A stretch of DNA of 64,000 bases, taken from Paenibacillus plantarum (lineage in GTDB: Bacteria; Bacillota; Bacilli; Paenibacillales; NBRC-103111). The position numbers and the translations under genes are program-made. The first letter of the stretch is position 1, and each line of letters starts with the position of its first letter. The stretch lies in the NCBI RefSeq assembly GCF_013141695.1, contig NZ_WHNY01000064.1, positions 81,199 to 145,198 of the forward strand. Direction: 5' to 3'. Under the pieces are notes generated by a model. The model was not told the origin of the DNA. It worked only from the letters and a program-made list of their open reading frames with translations, and did no database searches. Positions 1 through 9,238 of this stretch are shown piece by piece.

Positions 1-894
1 TCTGTAGTAAAGATTCAGCTCAAGGACAGTAATGGAAATCCGCTGAGCGGCGGCAGCGTTCAATATTATGATGGCGGGTGGAAGGGATTTGGCATCACGG
101 ATGCTGCCGGGACAGTCACCAAATCGCTGCCTGATAAATCCTACACGTTTGCTATGGCCTTTGAGGGAACACAAATGAACAAGGTGCAAAACACGGGAAC
201 CGACGCTTTCGTCAGGTTTCAGACGGTTCAGGTGAAGGTCCTTTTGAAGGACAGCTTAGGGAATCCGCTCGATGGCGGCAACGTCAGCTATTATGCGGAT
301 AAGTGGCGGACCTTCGGCAGTACGAGCTATGGCGAGGCTAGGAAAGAATTGCTGCCGGGCCCCTACACGTTCGCTACGGCGTACGAAGGTACATCCAACC
401 AAAAGGTGCAGAATACAGGAGTTGAGGCCATAGTTGGATTCCAAACGGTCAAAGTAAAAGTACATTTGAAAGATAGCTTGGGGAATCCACTGGACAGCGG
501 CGCGGTCAGTTATTATGCGGATCGCTGGCGTTCGATCGGCGACACGAGCGGAGGAGAGGCCAGCAAGGAGTTACTGCCTGGCTCTTATACGTTCTCCACG
601 GCGTATGAAGGTACAATCAGCCAGAAGATGCAAAATACCAAAGACGATGCCATAGTCGGATTTCAAACGATTCGAGTCAATGTACTGCTAAAGGATAGCC
701 AAGGGAACCCGCTTGACGGTGGCATCGTCAGCTACTATGCGGATCGCTGGCGAACGTTTGGCAATACGTACGAAGGAGGGGCTGGTAAAGAATTGCTCCC
801 TGGTTCCTTTTCGTTCACCATGTCCTACAACGGAACGACGAACGTTCGCGTCGCCGACACCTCGGCAACGCCCACTATTATATTCCAGCAATAA
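1..894 (+). CDS. 3' part of a tandem-repeat (surface-type) protein
   Basis: The frame is open from the first base of the window to a TAA at 892-894, so the N-terminus is missing. What remains is four copies of a 74-75 residue module. Each starts with a V-x-LKDS-x-GNPL-(D/S)-x-G strand, continues with a YYADxWR-type segment and a LLPGxYTF strand, and closes with QNT...(V/I)xFQT. The LKDS codons recur at 19, 244, 466 and 688, spacings of 225, 222 and 222 bp. Copies 2 and 3 are the most alike; copy 1 is the most divergent and copy 4 ends the protein. Such modules look like small beta-sandwich domains of secreted adhesin-like or glycan-binding proteins. I remember similar repeats in large surface proteins but cannot name the family. 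No anchor follows the last repeat. Any signal peptide or catalytic domain would lie upstream of the window. Confidence 0.8.
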   Translation, partial: SVVKIQLKDSNGNPLSGGSVQYYDGGWKGFGITDAAGTVTKSLPDKSYTFAMAFEGTQMNKVQNTGTDAFVRFQTVQVKVLLKDSLGNPLDGGNVSYYADKWRTFGSTSYGEARKELLPGPYTFATAYEGTSNQKVQNTGVEAIVGFQTVKVKVHLKDSLGNPLDSGAVSYYADRWRSIGDTSGGEASKELLPGSYTFSTAYEGTISQKMQNTKDDAIVGFQTIRVNVLLKDSQGNPLDGGIVSYYADRWRTFGNTYEGGAGKELLPGSFSFTMSYNGTTNVRVADTSATPTIIFQQ

Positions 895-1015
895 CACAGC
901 CTGTTAGCGGTTTGAAATCATTCGAACGCATGGAAGCAAGCTGGTGCTGGCAAGTGTTAAGAACCCGAATGTATAAGGCACATGATGTTTACCAACGTAG
1001 GAGTTAATATACAAT

Positions 1016-1060
1016 AAAAACGCTGTGTGCTGGCAAAACTGCCGGCACATAGCGTTTTTT
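1016..1060. terminator. Bidirectional intrinsic terminator
   Basis: An AAAAACGCTGTGTGCTGGCA arm at 1016-1035 pairs with its near-perfect complement at 1040-1059 (two G-U pairs), loop of 4 nt. The right arm ends in T6 and the left arm begins with A5, so it can stop both the repeat-protein transcript and the convergent AraC-type gene. Confidence 0.85.
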
Positions 1061-1116
1061 ATCAAAAATAACAATCGTATTTATACATGGATGAAGGGGA
1101 GTAATCTTAATAAAGC

Positions 1117-3342
1117 TCATTTTTTACGATATTCGCTTGGCGTGAATCCGGTGGATTTCTTGAACATTCGGTTGAAGGAATTAATGTTCTGGTAGCCTAC
1201 GAGCTGCGCAGCATCTTGAATACGAATGTCTGGAGTAAGCAGCAGCTTCTTGGCTTTATCGATGCGAACTGAGTTCACATAATCGACGAAGTTATTGCCC
1301 GTCTTTTCTTTGAAATACGTAGACAAGTAACTGCGAGAAATGCTAAGTTTCTCTGCTAAGCCATCCAACGTAATATCCTTGTCATAGTTATTCTCGAGAT
1401 ATTCATAAACGAATTCAATGATGTGATCTCGCTTTGCCTTGATTTCCCTTACCAGCAGGGCCGAACGCTTTATCAAAGGTGACAGTACCGCTTCTAGCTG
1501 CTCATAAGTGTGACAGTTTGGCAATTCAGTCAAAGTCTGACGGAGAAACGTGTAATCGATATTGCGCTGTTGAAGAGTTTTCTGTATATGAAACACGATG
1601 GATTCGGCGAATAGAAGGACATTTTGAGAGCTCTCATTGCTCTTTCTCATTCTCCCAAGCACCCGACTGACCAGTTGGAGCACGACGTCGTCATTCCCAT
1701 TATATAGATTGGCATCAAGTTCCTCTTCTTGGGCTTGTGACAATCGAATTTCCTCATTTTGATGCTCAGTTTCCATAATAATCTGAGTTTCATCATTGAA
1801 TCTCCGCTGTTTAAGTTGTTCAAGCCCACTTTCATACGCTTCATTCCAATCCTCAGTACCCCCTGAACCGGTAACCGTAAGGAAGCAATATTCTCTTTCG
1901 GCCTCAAGCATATGATTAATCTGCTTAAGTATGTACCTAATATTTGGATCGGTAATCTCAGTGAAAATAATGGAGAGGATTTGATCATTCTCCATCTGGA
2001 AGGTCAAGGAGTCCGAGTAGGTCTCTATAATGATCCGATTGATATATTCTCTGATAAAAGAAGTTGCACGTTCTTCATCTACTTGCATTTTATACAGCAT
2101 GGATTTGTAATTGACTTTAAACAATAGCAGAACAAAGGGACGATTCGAAGGAATCCATGGTGTATGATCCCCATGCTGATGACGAATCTTCTTCAAAACG
2201 TTGGAATATGCGTAGTATCGAAGCAGAGACTCTTTCTCTGACATATCCTGGTGGATGTCCCGGCTTGTTTTCAGGATATCACTTATTTTGTCATGTATAA
2301 TATTAAATTCCTTAATCCCGCTCTCCCAAGGCATCGGGGTATTCCACTTCTGAATGCCATCGATAATCCGCTTAACGGGTGTATGGAGCCGAACACTAAG
2401 CAGCAAGGAAGCGATTACACTTATGGCAATAGTGAGGATCAACAATAATACAAAAGAGAAGTTCCAACGAACCTGACTCGAAATTGACGTATCTGGTACC
2501 ACATGAATATATGTTAAGCCGCTGGCTCCTGTTCTGTAGAAATAGTAAACGTTATCCTGAAGGACATACCCTGAACTGTCTTTAAATTTAGGTATAGTGT
2601 GTTGCTCTGACTTAGATGACGTATATAACGGCTGATCATGTTCATTTAAAATATAAAAGTGATCACTAATTGTCTGGTGTAATTCAGAATAAATGGTGTC
2701 AGCCTGAACCAAAGCAATTAAATAAAAGTTGGGGAGTTGGTCATTCTTTATGACGATGGGAAGCAAAGCCCGTTCACCTGCCCGTCCAGTAGAATCAATT
2801 TCAGCAAATGTGGAGGTGGGCAGTACTTGAAATTTATAAGGTAAAGCAAATTGTTCGTTCCAGAATGAGGCGCTGTAATCCTTACTGTTGTAATAACGCC
2901 CGAACATGCTATCGGCATCTGTTCCGCGGTTTTTTTCAAGAGATAACCCAGAGTTCTTATACATCAATATTAAGTTGTCCAAGTATAATAGTCGATTGGA
3001 TAGGAGAAGTTGGACCTTCTGCATCGTAGTTCCTGCACTCACATAATCGACGGTTTGGGCCTGTGTCCCTTGTAAATCTAATGAAAAGCTCAGAACAGCG
3101 TTATGGATAGCGCCTATCAGGTTTTCATAATTTTCGGATGTTTTTTGTAGGCTGAGTGTATTGTATTTAATAATCTCAACTTTAATGCTTCCCCTGTAGA
3201 ATACAACCGAGTATAAAATAAACGAGACCAATAGTACGATAATGATGAAGAAACTGACTAACAATCGCATGAATAAAGAGGAGGTCTTCTCCTTAAATCT
3301 AAGTCTGGACAACATTCTTAGAGCGAACTTATCATCTGCCAT
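1117..3342 (-). CDS. Membrane-anchored AraC-family transcriptional regulator
   Basis: The 741-residue protein has a short cytoplasmic lead, a transmembrane helix at about residues 25-48, an extracellular sensor region of roughly 240 residues, a second helix at about 293-315 and a long cytoplasmic linker. It ends in an AraC/XylS double helix-turn-helix of about 100 residues, including the SRSYLSTYFKEKTG and YQNINSFNRMFKKSTG segments. This is the one-component sensor-regulator layout common in Paenibacillus beside carbohydrate transporters: a Cache-like outside domain linked straight to a DNA-binding domain with no kinase. The ATG at 3342 follows a good GGTGAGG site. The target is unknown. The nearest candidates are the repeat protein to the left or the sugar locus from 4.2 kb. 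Confidence 0.88.
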   Translation of the reverse strand: MADDKFALRMLSRLRFKEKTSSLFMRLLVSFFIIIVLLVSFILYSVVFYRGSIKVEIIKYNTLSLQKTSENYENLIGAIHNAVLSFSLDLQGTQAQTVDYVSAGTTMQKVQLLLSNRLLYLDNLILMYKNSGLSLEKNRGTDADSMFGRYYNSKDYSASFWNEQFALPYKFQVLPTSTFAEIDSTGRAGERALLPIVIKNDQLPNFYLIALVQADTIYSELHQTISDHFYILNEHDQPLYTSSKSEQHTIPKFKDSSGYVLQDNVYYFYRTGASGLTYIHVVPDTSISSQVRWNFSFVLLLILTIAISVIASLLLSVRLHTPVKRIIDGIQKWNTPMPWESGIKEFNIIHDKISDILKTSRDIHQDMSEKESLLRYYAYSNVLKKIRHQHGDHTPWIPSNRPFVLLLFKVNYKSMLYKMQVDEERATSFIREYINRIIIETYSDSLTFQMENDQILSIIFTEITDPNIRYILKQINHMLEAEREYCFLTVTGSGGTEDWNEAYESGLEQLKQRRFNDETQIIMETEHQNEEIRLSQAQEEELDANLYNGNDDVVLQLVSRVLGRMRKSNESSQNVLLFAESIVFHIQKTLQQRNIDYTFLRQTLTELPNCHTYEQLEAVLSPLIKRSALLVREIKAKRDHIIEFVYEYLENNYDKDITLDGLAEKLSISRSYLSTYFKEKTGNNFVDYVNSVRIDKAKKLLLTPDIRIQDAAQLVGYQNINSFNRMFKKSTGFTPSEYRKK

Positions 3343-3476
3343 ACTTCCTCACCTGCCCTAATTTAATACACTCTTCATTAAAGCATGATTAGGAGGAAGA
3401 TAGTATCATCATTTTGTTAACTACTTCACGAATTGTTATGTTCTTCACGGTAGTTGGAGGTTTACTCAATGCGGAA

Positions 3477-3510
3477 ACGGCCCTGTCGCATTCATGCGAA
3501 CAGGGCCGTT
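3477..3510 (-). terminator. Strong hairpin 3' of the VOC gene
   Basis: ACGGCCCTGTCGCA pairs with TGCGAACAGGGCCGT around a TTCA loop with one bulged A. The T-run is weak on both strands, so it may act as an RNA 3'-end stabiliser or as a weak terminator for the minus-strand gene ending at 3520. Confidence 0.5.
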
Positions 3511-3519
3511 CTTTCACGT

Positions 3520-3951
3520 TTAATTCATCGATTCGCCTTCTGTGAATATCTGGAAGGTCACGCCAAACTTGTCCTTCACTTGTCCATAAGCAGGGCTGAA
3601 GAATGCTTCATGCAGGTCCATGATGACGGTGCCGCCTTCTTTGAGCCCTTCGAAAAATTGCTTCGATTTGCTTGCATCCTTCGTTGTAATACAAATCGTC
3701 ACCTGATCGCCCTGTTGAACGGGTTTACCTGAGTCGGAGTCCGAGAACATCATTTGGCTTTCGCCAACTTGCAGCATGGCATGTCCAATAAGCCCTTTTT
3801 GTTCATCAGCAAGCGGGTAATCAGGGCTGGCAGGCATTTCACCAAAGGTCTGTTTAAAAAGGACTTGAGCATCCAGCGCTTTCTCATAAAAGGCAATAGC
3901 TTCACCAGCAGTACCAGGCAATACTAAATACGGAGTTAAACGAACGGACAT
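3520..3951 (-). CDS. VOC-family (PhnB/glyoxalase-like) protein
   Basis: A 143-residue single-unit protein of the vicinal-oxygen-chelate superfamily, PhnB/YjdN-like branch. It opens with a beta-strand ending in TPYLVLPGTAGEAIAFYEKAL, carries the central GLIGHAMLQVGESQMMFSD strand, and ends with the YGQVKDKFGVTFQIF motif that is diagnostic for this branch. Members are small cytosolic dimers, often without a proven substrate and historically mis-named 3-demethylubiquinone methyltransferase. The ATG at 3951 has AAGGAG 10 nt upstream; a TTG one codon earlier is less likely. It is monocistronic and convergent with nothing, so context does not suggest a role. Confidence 0.85.
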   Translation of the reverse strand: MSVRLTPYLVLPGTAGEAIAFYEKALDAQVLFKQTFGEMPASPDYPLADEQKGLIGHAMLQVGESQMMFSDSDSGKPVQQGDQVTICITTKDASKSKQFFEGLKEGGTVIMDLHEAFFSPAYGQVKDKFGVTFQIFTEGESMN

Positions 3952-4178
3952 CAATAAACAGCTCCTTAGATTGAATTAGTTGAGGGGTAAAAAGTCTACC
4001 TCTTATTATTACCACATTTACCCGAAAAAATAAAGAACATATGTTCTAAAAATTGTTGTAAAACGAAATAGCTGCCCTCGATCTTGAATTTCCCCCATGC
4101 CTACGGAAAGTGACCTATACTATAATATAGTAGATAAAGACTATCTTCTTACACACAGGAAAGGTGCTAACGTCGCCT

Positions 4179-6002
4179 ATGAATAAGCTTGCTATCTGGT
4201 CGTGGCTGTCACGTCTGTTCCATTCTTTCTCACTCAAACAACGGATATGGTTTACCTTTGTGATACTCATTACCGTAGGTCTGGTGGCAACAGGGAGTAT
4301 CGCCTACCTGATCGCGTCCAAGGAAATTCAGCGCAATGCGATGCAGTCGAGTCAGGATACCGTGAATCAATCTGCGCAAATTGTGAATGAGAGACTGAAA
4401 AATATCGGTACCGCGGTGCGGTCCTTAATGTTCAGTGACGCTTTCAAGCAGTTGATGAAGGATGTTCAGAATAAGGATAACTCAAGCTACTATAAGTCAT
4501 TAACGGCCTTACAGTATGTGTTCAACCAGGTGAAATTCAATGATTCCATGATCGATAGTATATTGATCGCCACGCCAATTGGGGATTTCTATCCCACCTC
4601 CAGTGCGCGGAATATTTCGAATTCCTTTTTTAAATCCGATATGTTTAATCAATTCCAGCTTTTAAAGCGCGGCTTTTGGAGCACCGGACATGTGGATCCG
4701 TTTTTTACGGGGAAACAGCGGGTCTTATCGCTTGTCGCAGAAGGTGTCAGTGAAGATTCGTATACGCGAAACGAGCCGACCAATGTGTATGTGGTTATTA
4801 ATGTGAAGGAAGACGATCTGCGAGATCTCTTTATGGAGAACTTAACGGACCCCGATAAGCATTACTACTTCGTAGATTCACAAGGTGAAGATATCAATTA
4901 TGCAGACCGAAATCAGGATAAGGTTTTCATCCAACGTCCAGACTTTGTACAGCAATTGACGGAGGAACGGAAGGGTTCATTTTTCTTCATGGATAAGGAT
5001 CGTAAGGATTATCTAGTTAATTATGCAAGGCTTGACGTCAAGGATGATTGGCTGATCGTCGGCGTACAAGCGAAGGATAAATTGCTTGCCCAATTAAATG
5101 GGATTAAGCAAGCAACAACGCTTGTGACCATCGGCTTTGTACTGGTCTCGCTGTTCATTTCGAACAATCTAACGCTTCTGCTGCTCAAACCTTTGTTCCG
5201 ACTTCAGAAACTGATGAAACGCGTAGAAGAGAATGATCTGGAAGTACGTTTTGAAAGCGAGTATAAGGATGAAGTTTCTCAGGTTGGATTCCGCTTCAAC
5301 CGGATGTTGGACGAGATTAAGCAGCTTATTTCGGACGTCACCAATCGGGAACGTGATAAACGGAAAGCAGAGATTAAGGCGTTGACGGCGCAAATGGATC
5401 CGCATTTTTTCTATAACACGCTCAATACGATCTACTGCAAATCAGTCCTGGGTGAAAATGAAGATGTGAATGAAATGATTTTGGCCTTATCGAATATGTT
5501 CCAATTGAGCTTAAGTGGGGGTAGAGATTTGATTCCACTCGCAGATGAGCTCGATCATGTTCGTCAATATTTGGCGATTCAGCAAAGGTCGTATGAGAAT
5601 TTATTCGTCTTCCAGATGGAGGTTGAGCCTGAGCTGCAAGCTTGCCTTGTACCTAAAATCATGATCCAGCCATTGATTGAAAATAGCATTCTGCACGGAT
5701 TCAAGGATATGACCTCAGGTGGGGAAATTCAGCTCAGAGCTCGGACTGAAGATAATTGGCTGCATATCACGGTGGAGGATAATGGACACGGACTTGTTCC
5801 CGAGATTCTAAAACAAAGCATGATGCACCAGGCGGCCTCGAAGCACGGTTATGCACTGCGCAATATTTATACGCGTCTGCAACTGTACTATGGGACTGAG
5901 CAACGGATGGAGATCGGGACGAATGCATTTGGCGGAGCTCAAGTCGACTTGTGGCTGCCGCGGTATGAGAAAGAGGAGGATTTCCATGGATCGACTAATT
6001 AA
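4179..6002 (+). CDS. YesM-type sensor histidine kinase
   Basis: About 607 residues. A first transmembrane helix (about 24-48) and a second (about 305-325) bracket an extracellular dCache-like sensor. These are followed by HAMP and the His_kinase domain with the DPHFFYNTLN motif (phosphoacceptor His409) and a GHKL ATPase with the QPLIENSILHGF N-box and a DNGHG box. These kinases sense a ligand or a loaded solute-binding protein outside the cell and phosphorylate the adjacent AraC-type response regulator. The ATG at 4179 is preferred over the in-frame GTG at 4164 because AAAGGTG lies 12 nt ahead. A TATAAT sits at 4121-4126 but I see no convincing -35. The 3' end overlaps the regulator by 17 nt, which suggests coupled translation. 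Confidence 0.93.
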   Translation: MNKLAIWSWLSRLFHSFSLKQRIWFTFVILITVGLVATGSIAYLIASKEIQRNAMQSSQDTVNQSAQIVNERLKNIGTAVRSLMFSDAFKQLMKDVQNKDNSSYYKSLTALQYVFNQVKFNDSMIDSILIATPIGDFYPTSSARNISNSFFKSDMFNQFQLLKRGFWSTGHVDPFFTGKQRVLSLVAEGVSEDSYTRNEPTNVYVVINVKEDDLRDLFMENLTDPDKHYYFVDSQGEDINYADRNQDKVFIQRPDFVQQLTEERKGSFFFMDKDRKDYLVNYARLDVKDDWLIVGVQAKDKLLAQLNGIKQATTLVTIGFVLVSLFISNNLTLLLLKPLFRLQKLMKRVEENDLEVRFESEYKDEVSQVGFRFNRMLDEIKQLISDVTNRERDKRKAEIKALTAQMDPHFFYNTLNTIYCKSVLGENEDVNEMILALSNMFQLSLSGGRDLIPLADELDHVRQYLAIQQRSYENLFVFQMEVEPELQACLVPKIMIQPLIENSILHGFKDMTSGGEIQLRARTEDNWLHITVEDNGHGLVPEILKQSMMHQAASKHGYALRNIYTRLQLYYGTEQRMEIGTNAFGGAQVDLWLPRYEKEEDFHGSTN

Positions 6003-7608
6003 GCTATGTGTGGTGGATGATATTCGAAGTGTCGTGGATATGATTACGAAGAAAATTCCATGGGAAGATCATGGCATCGAAATCGTAGGCAGTGCGACCA
6101 ATGGCGAGGAAGGTTTTGCAGTCATTCGTGAAACACGGCCAGACCTTATTCTAACGGACATTCGTATGCCCAAAATGGATGGCTTAGAAATGACTCGCAA
6201 TATTATGGAGATCCTGCCGACGAGTAAAGTTGTCATTTTGAGTGCCTATACAGATTTCGATTACGCGCAAAAAGCGATCCAATATGGCGCATTAGATTAT
6301 GTGAAGAAACCTTTTTCCATTGAACAGATTGTGAAAGCGGTCGTAAAGGCGAAAGAGGTGTGGGAGCAGGAGAACTTGAGCCGTACCCAGCTGATCGGTC
6401 TTCAACAGAAGATTAAGGAAAGCATGCCGGCCCTTAGACAAGAGTATCTGTCACTGTTGGTTTACCATCAGACCAATGAAGCCGAACTGGCGCGGTTATC
6501 TGATTTTCTAGACATTAATGAATTGAAGCCGCCATTCGCTGTGATGACGATCCAAATCGATCAGTTTACCGATAAATATGGGGAAGTGCCGGTGAAAGAG
6601 CTAGAGCTTGTGCGTTTTTCCTTGCAAAATATTGTAGAAGAGACGATTGCCCTAGGCGAGGCAGCGGTTGTGTTCCGGGAGGGTTTCAATCGCTATATTT
6701 GTATTCTCCATGTGGCGAATCTGGAAATGCCGATTGCGATTGCAGATCAGTGCTGCGCGAACATAGCGCGTCATACCAAATTTACGATCTCCATTGGCAT
6801 CGGCCAATGTGTAGAGACCGTTCAAGAACTGCCGAAGAGCTATCAGCAGTCGCTTAGCGCGTTATCGTATCATTTTTACACGGGAGGCAATGGTGCATTT
6901 AGCTTTAATTCGAATGCACAAGCCGTTCCTGTGGAGTGGATTTATACGGAGGATAGCGAGAATGAGTTCTTGTTCGCTTTCCGCTCGGGCAATCGAGACG
7001 CCTGCGTCGAGTGGGCGATGACGATTTTCACGGAGATGGGGAAAGTGTCCGTTCTCCCTGAGCCTGGTGTCGTAGAGCGACTGCTGCAAGGCCTCGTGCT
7101 CCGCATGCTACGTGTGCTGATGGAGAAATTCCCTCGCCATAGCTTAGCTGAATTTGAAGCGAAGAATCAGGAAATCAGAGATAGCGGTGCGGCTATCCTA
7201 GAATATCGCGCCTGGTTCATTGAGCTGTGCGAAATAGGCTGTCGACTGATCCATCAAGAACGGGCGAGCGAGTCGCAGAAAATTATCCTTCGTTCCGCTG
7301 AGTACATCAAGGCGAATCTGGATATCGATTTGACCTTGGAGCACTGTGCAAAGCAGGTTAATTTAAGCTGGGGTTACTATTCGAATTTGTTCAAAAAAGT
7401 AACCGGTTCGACCTTCCAACAATTCGTTACGCAAGCGAAAATGGATAAGGCGAAGTCGATGCTGATCGAGGATTATCAGGTGCAAGAAATTGCGCAACAG
7501 CTGGGCTACGAGCATCGGCGTTATTTCAGCGAGGTATTTAAAAAGCAGACCGGTCTCACACCGACGGAATTTAAAGAAATGTCACTGGGCAAGCCCTCCA
7601 AGCCGTGA
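5986..7608 (+). CDS. YesN-type response regulator (REC + AraC HTH)
   Basis: About 540 residues. An N-terminal receiver domain has the acidic pair VDD, phosphoacceptor Asp58 in LTDIRMPKMDG and a C-terminal VKKPF lysine. A middle region of roughly 270 residues lacks a named motif, and an AraC double HTH fills the last 100 residues. The ATG at 5986 follows AGAGGAGG by 5-6 nt; the longer open frame upstream lies inside the kinase gene and is not used. With the kinase it forms a two-component pair that most likely controls the solute-binding protein and permease genes starting at 7760. A terminator hairpin overlaps the stop codon. Confidence 0.93.
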   Translation: MDRLIKLCVVDDIRSVVDMITKKIPWEDHGIEIVGSATNGEEGFAVIRETRPDLILTDIRMPKMDGLEMTRNIMEILPTSKVVILSAYTDFDYAQKAIQYGALDYVKKPFSIEQIVKAVVKAKEVWEQENLSRTQLIGLQQKIKESMPALRQEYLSLLVYHQTNEAELARLSDFLDINELKPPFAVMTIQIDQFTDKYGEVPVKELELVRFSLQNIVEETIALGEAAVVFREGFNRYICILHVANLEMPIAIADQCCANIARHTKFTISIGIGQCVETVQELPKSYQQSLSALSYHFYTGGNGAFSFNSNAQAVPVEWIYTEDSENEFLFAFRSGNRDACVEWAMTIFTEMGKVSVLPEPGVVERLLQGLVLRMLRVLMEKFPRHSLAEFEAKNQEIRDSGAAILEYRAWFIELCEIGCRLIHQERASESQKIILRSAEYIKANLDIDLTLEHCAKQVNLSWGYYSNLFKKVTGSTFQQFVTQAKMDKAKSMLIEDYQVQEIAQQLGYEHRRYFSEVFKKQTGLTPTEFKEMSLGKPSKP

Positions 7609-7622
7609 GGGCTTGCCTGTTT
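7588..7622 (+). terminator. Intrinsic terminator overlapping the regulator stop codon
   Basis: GGCAAGCCCTC (7588-7598) and GAGGGCTTGCC (7607-7617) form a perfect 11-bp stem followed by TGTTTT. The TGA stop of the response regulator is in the loop edge, so the stem doubles as coding sequence. Confidence 0.85.
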
Positions 7623-7759
7623 TATGAACAAGTGGGAAGGGCAACATATAGGAACATATAGAAATATCTGCCCTCATTCAAGAGTTGACCTCATTATCAG
7701 GACAAGGGGATTCTTTTACTATTAGAGATGTAAACAACAGATTTAAGGGAGGCTTACAC

Positions 7760-9154
7760 ATGATAAAGAAATTAGGGACGGTCACATTAACAGTCGCACT
7801 CGCAGGCAGCTTAGCAGCTTGTAGCTCCACCAAAACCGATACAGCAGCAAGTCCAGCGGCATCTGCGAAAGCATCAAGTGCACCAGCGAGTTCGGCTCCT
7901 ACCAAAGCCAAAACGAAGCTTTCTTATTGGACGGGTGACCGTCATGATATGGACTATATTAAGAGTGTTGTGCAGAAATTTAACGAGACGAATGGCGAGA
8001 ATATTGAAGTTGAAATGGTTGTTAAAACAGAAGACTTTAACCAAGCGATTGATCTGGCTTTTGCTTCTGGACAGGCGCCTGACATTATCCGCGTTAAGGA
8101 AAATACGATTCAGCCTTTTGCGGCGAAAGGCTATCTGAAACCCATTGATTCTTATCTAACGGATGCGATTAAGAAAGAATTCCCGGTCATTGATGATTTC
8201 AACCGCATCGGTGGCAAAATGTACAGCCTTCCCAACTATGGATCGACGATTCGTCTCGTCTATAACAAAGACCTATTCGCAAAAGCAGGCATTGCAGCTC
8301 CTCCGAAAACGTTGAAAGAAATGGTAGAAGATGCTAAGAAGCTTACTGCTGTGGGCAAGGCTAATGGCTCCTATGGATTTGCACTAAACTTCAAAAGTCC
8401 AGAAAGTGCTCTAGGTCGTTCAGCAAGGGCTATTGCGGAAGTAAGCGGCTATGGTGGATTTGGTTTTGATTTCAAAACAGCAAAGTATGACTTCACAGGA
8501 TACAAAGATATCATGCAATCCTTCAAGCAAATGGTAGATGACGGCAGCACATTGCCAGGTATGGAATCCTTGGATATTGATCCACTGCGTGCACAATTCG
8601 CTGAAGGTAAAATCGGTATGTATATTTCTTATTCCTCGGAGCCAGGCGTATACGCGAATCAGTTCCCTGCCAAGATTGAGTGGGCAGCAGCACCGGTTCC
8701 TACGATTGACGGTACGATCAAAGGAGCAAGCTCCTTCTTGGGTGGTCAATGGTTGTCCCTCAGTAACACGACCAAAAATGCCGATCAAGCTTGGAAGTTC
8801 ATGCAATATATGTACCAAGATGACGTATTGAAAACATATCATGAAAAAGGTTTCGGCTTATCCATGGTGCCGGCCGTGTCCTCCGTTGCGAAAAAACCAG
8901 ATATCAAAGGGGTTGAAGGTTTCTTGCCAAACGCTAATGATGGCACATGGCCGCTTCAACCAACGGTTACGGTTGAAGGCATAAAATACAATGACGCCTT
9001 CGTCAAATATATGCTCAGCGGCGGTAACTTGGATCAGATTATACAAGATTTGAACAAACGTTATAACGATGCGTTGGATAAAGCTGTCGCTAAGGGCGAT
9101 GTTAAAGTAACACCGAACGCAAGCTTTGATCCAATGAAATTAGTAAAGAAATAA
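7760..9154 (+). CDS. ABC transporter sugar-binding lipoprotein
   Basis: About 464 residues. A short lipoprotein signal ends in the lipobox SLAAC (Cys21), followed by a Ser/Ala/Thr-rich linker and an SBP_bac_1 domain typical of oligosaccharide importers. The mature protein would be lipid-anchored outside the membrane and deliver ligand to the permeases encoded next door. The ATG at 7760 follows GGGAGG by 8 nt; the open frame upstream of it has no site. It is the first gene of the transporter operon. Its terminator-like stem (9177-9206) before the permeases fits the usual excess of binding protein over permease. The substrate is not shown by the sequence, but the neighbouring lyase points to uronic-acid oligosaccharides. 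Confidence 0.93.
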   Translation: MIKKLGTVTLTVALAGSLAACSSTKTDTAASPAASAKASSAPASSAPTKAKTKLSYWTGDRHDMDYIKSVVQKFNETNGENIEVEMVVKTEDFNQAIDLAFASGQAPDIIRVKENTIQPFAAKGYLKPIDSYLTDAIKKEFPVIDDFNRIGGKMYSLPNYGSTIRLVYNKDLFAKAGIAAPPKTLKEMVEDAKKLTAVGKANGSYGFALNFKSPESALGRSARAIAEVSGYGGFGFDFKTAKYDFTGYKDIMQSFKQMVDDGSTLPGMESLDIDPLRAQFAEGKIGMYISYSSEPGVYANQFPAKIEWAAAPVPTIDGTIKGASSFLGGQWLSLSNTTKNADQAWKFMQYMYQDDVLKTYHEKGFGLSMVPAVSSVAKKPDIKGVEGFLPNANDGTWPLQPTVTVEGIKYNDAFVKYMLSGGNLDQIIQDLNKRYNDALDKAVAKGDVKVTPNASFDPMKLVKK

Positions 9155-9176
9155 GCGCTAATTGAAGAGCTGTAAA

Positions 9177-9206
9177 GCGAGAGTGGAGCTGAACCTCCAC
9201 TCTCGC
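9177..9206 (+). other. Intercistronic stem-loop between binding protein and permease genes
   Basis: GCGAGAGTGGAG pairs perfectly with CTCCACTCTCGC around a CTGAAC loop. It has no T-run, so RNA stabilisation or partial attenuation is more likely than full termination. Confidence 0.7.
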
Positions 9207-9238
9207 ACTTATCTTAGCGTTATATAGGAGGGAACGGG

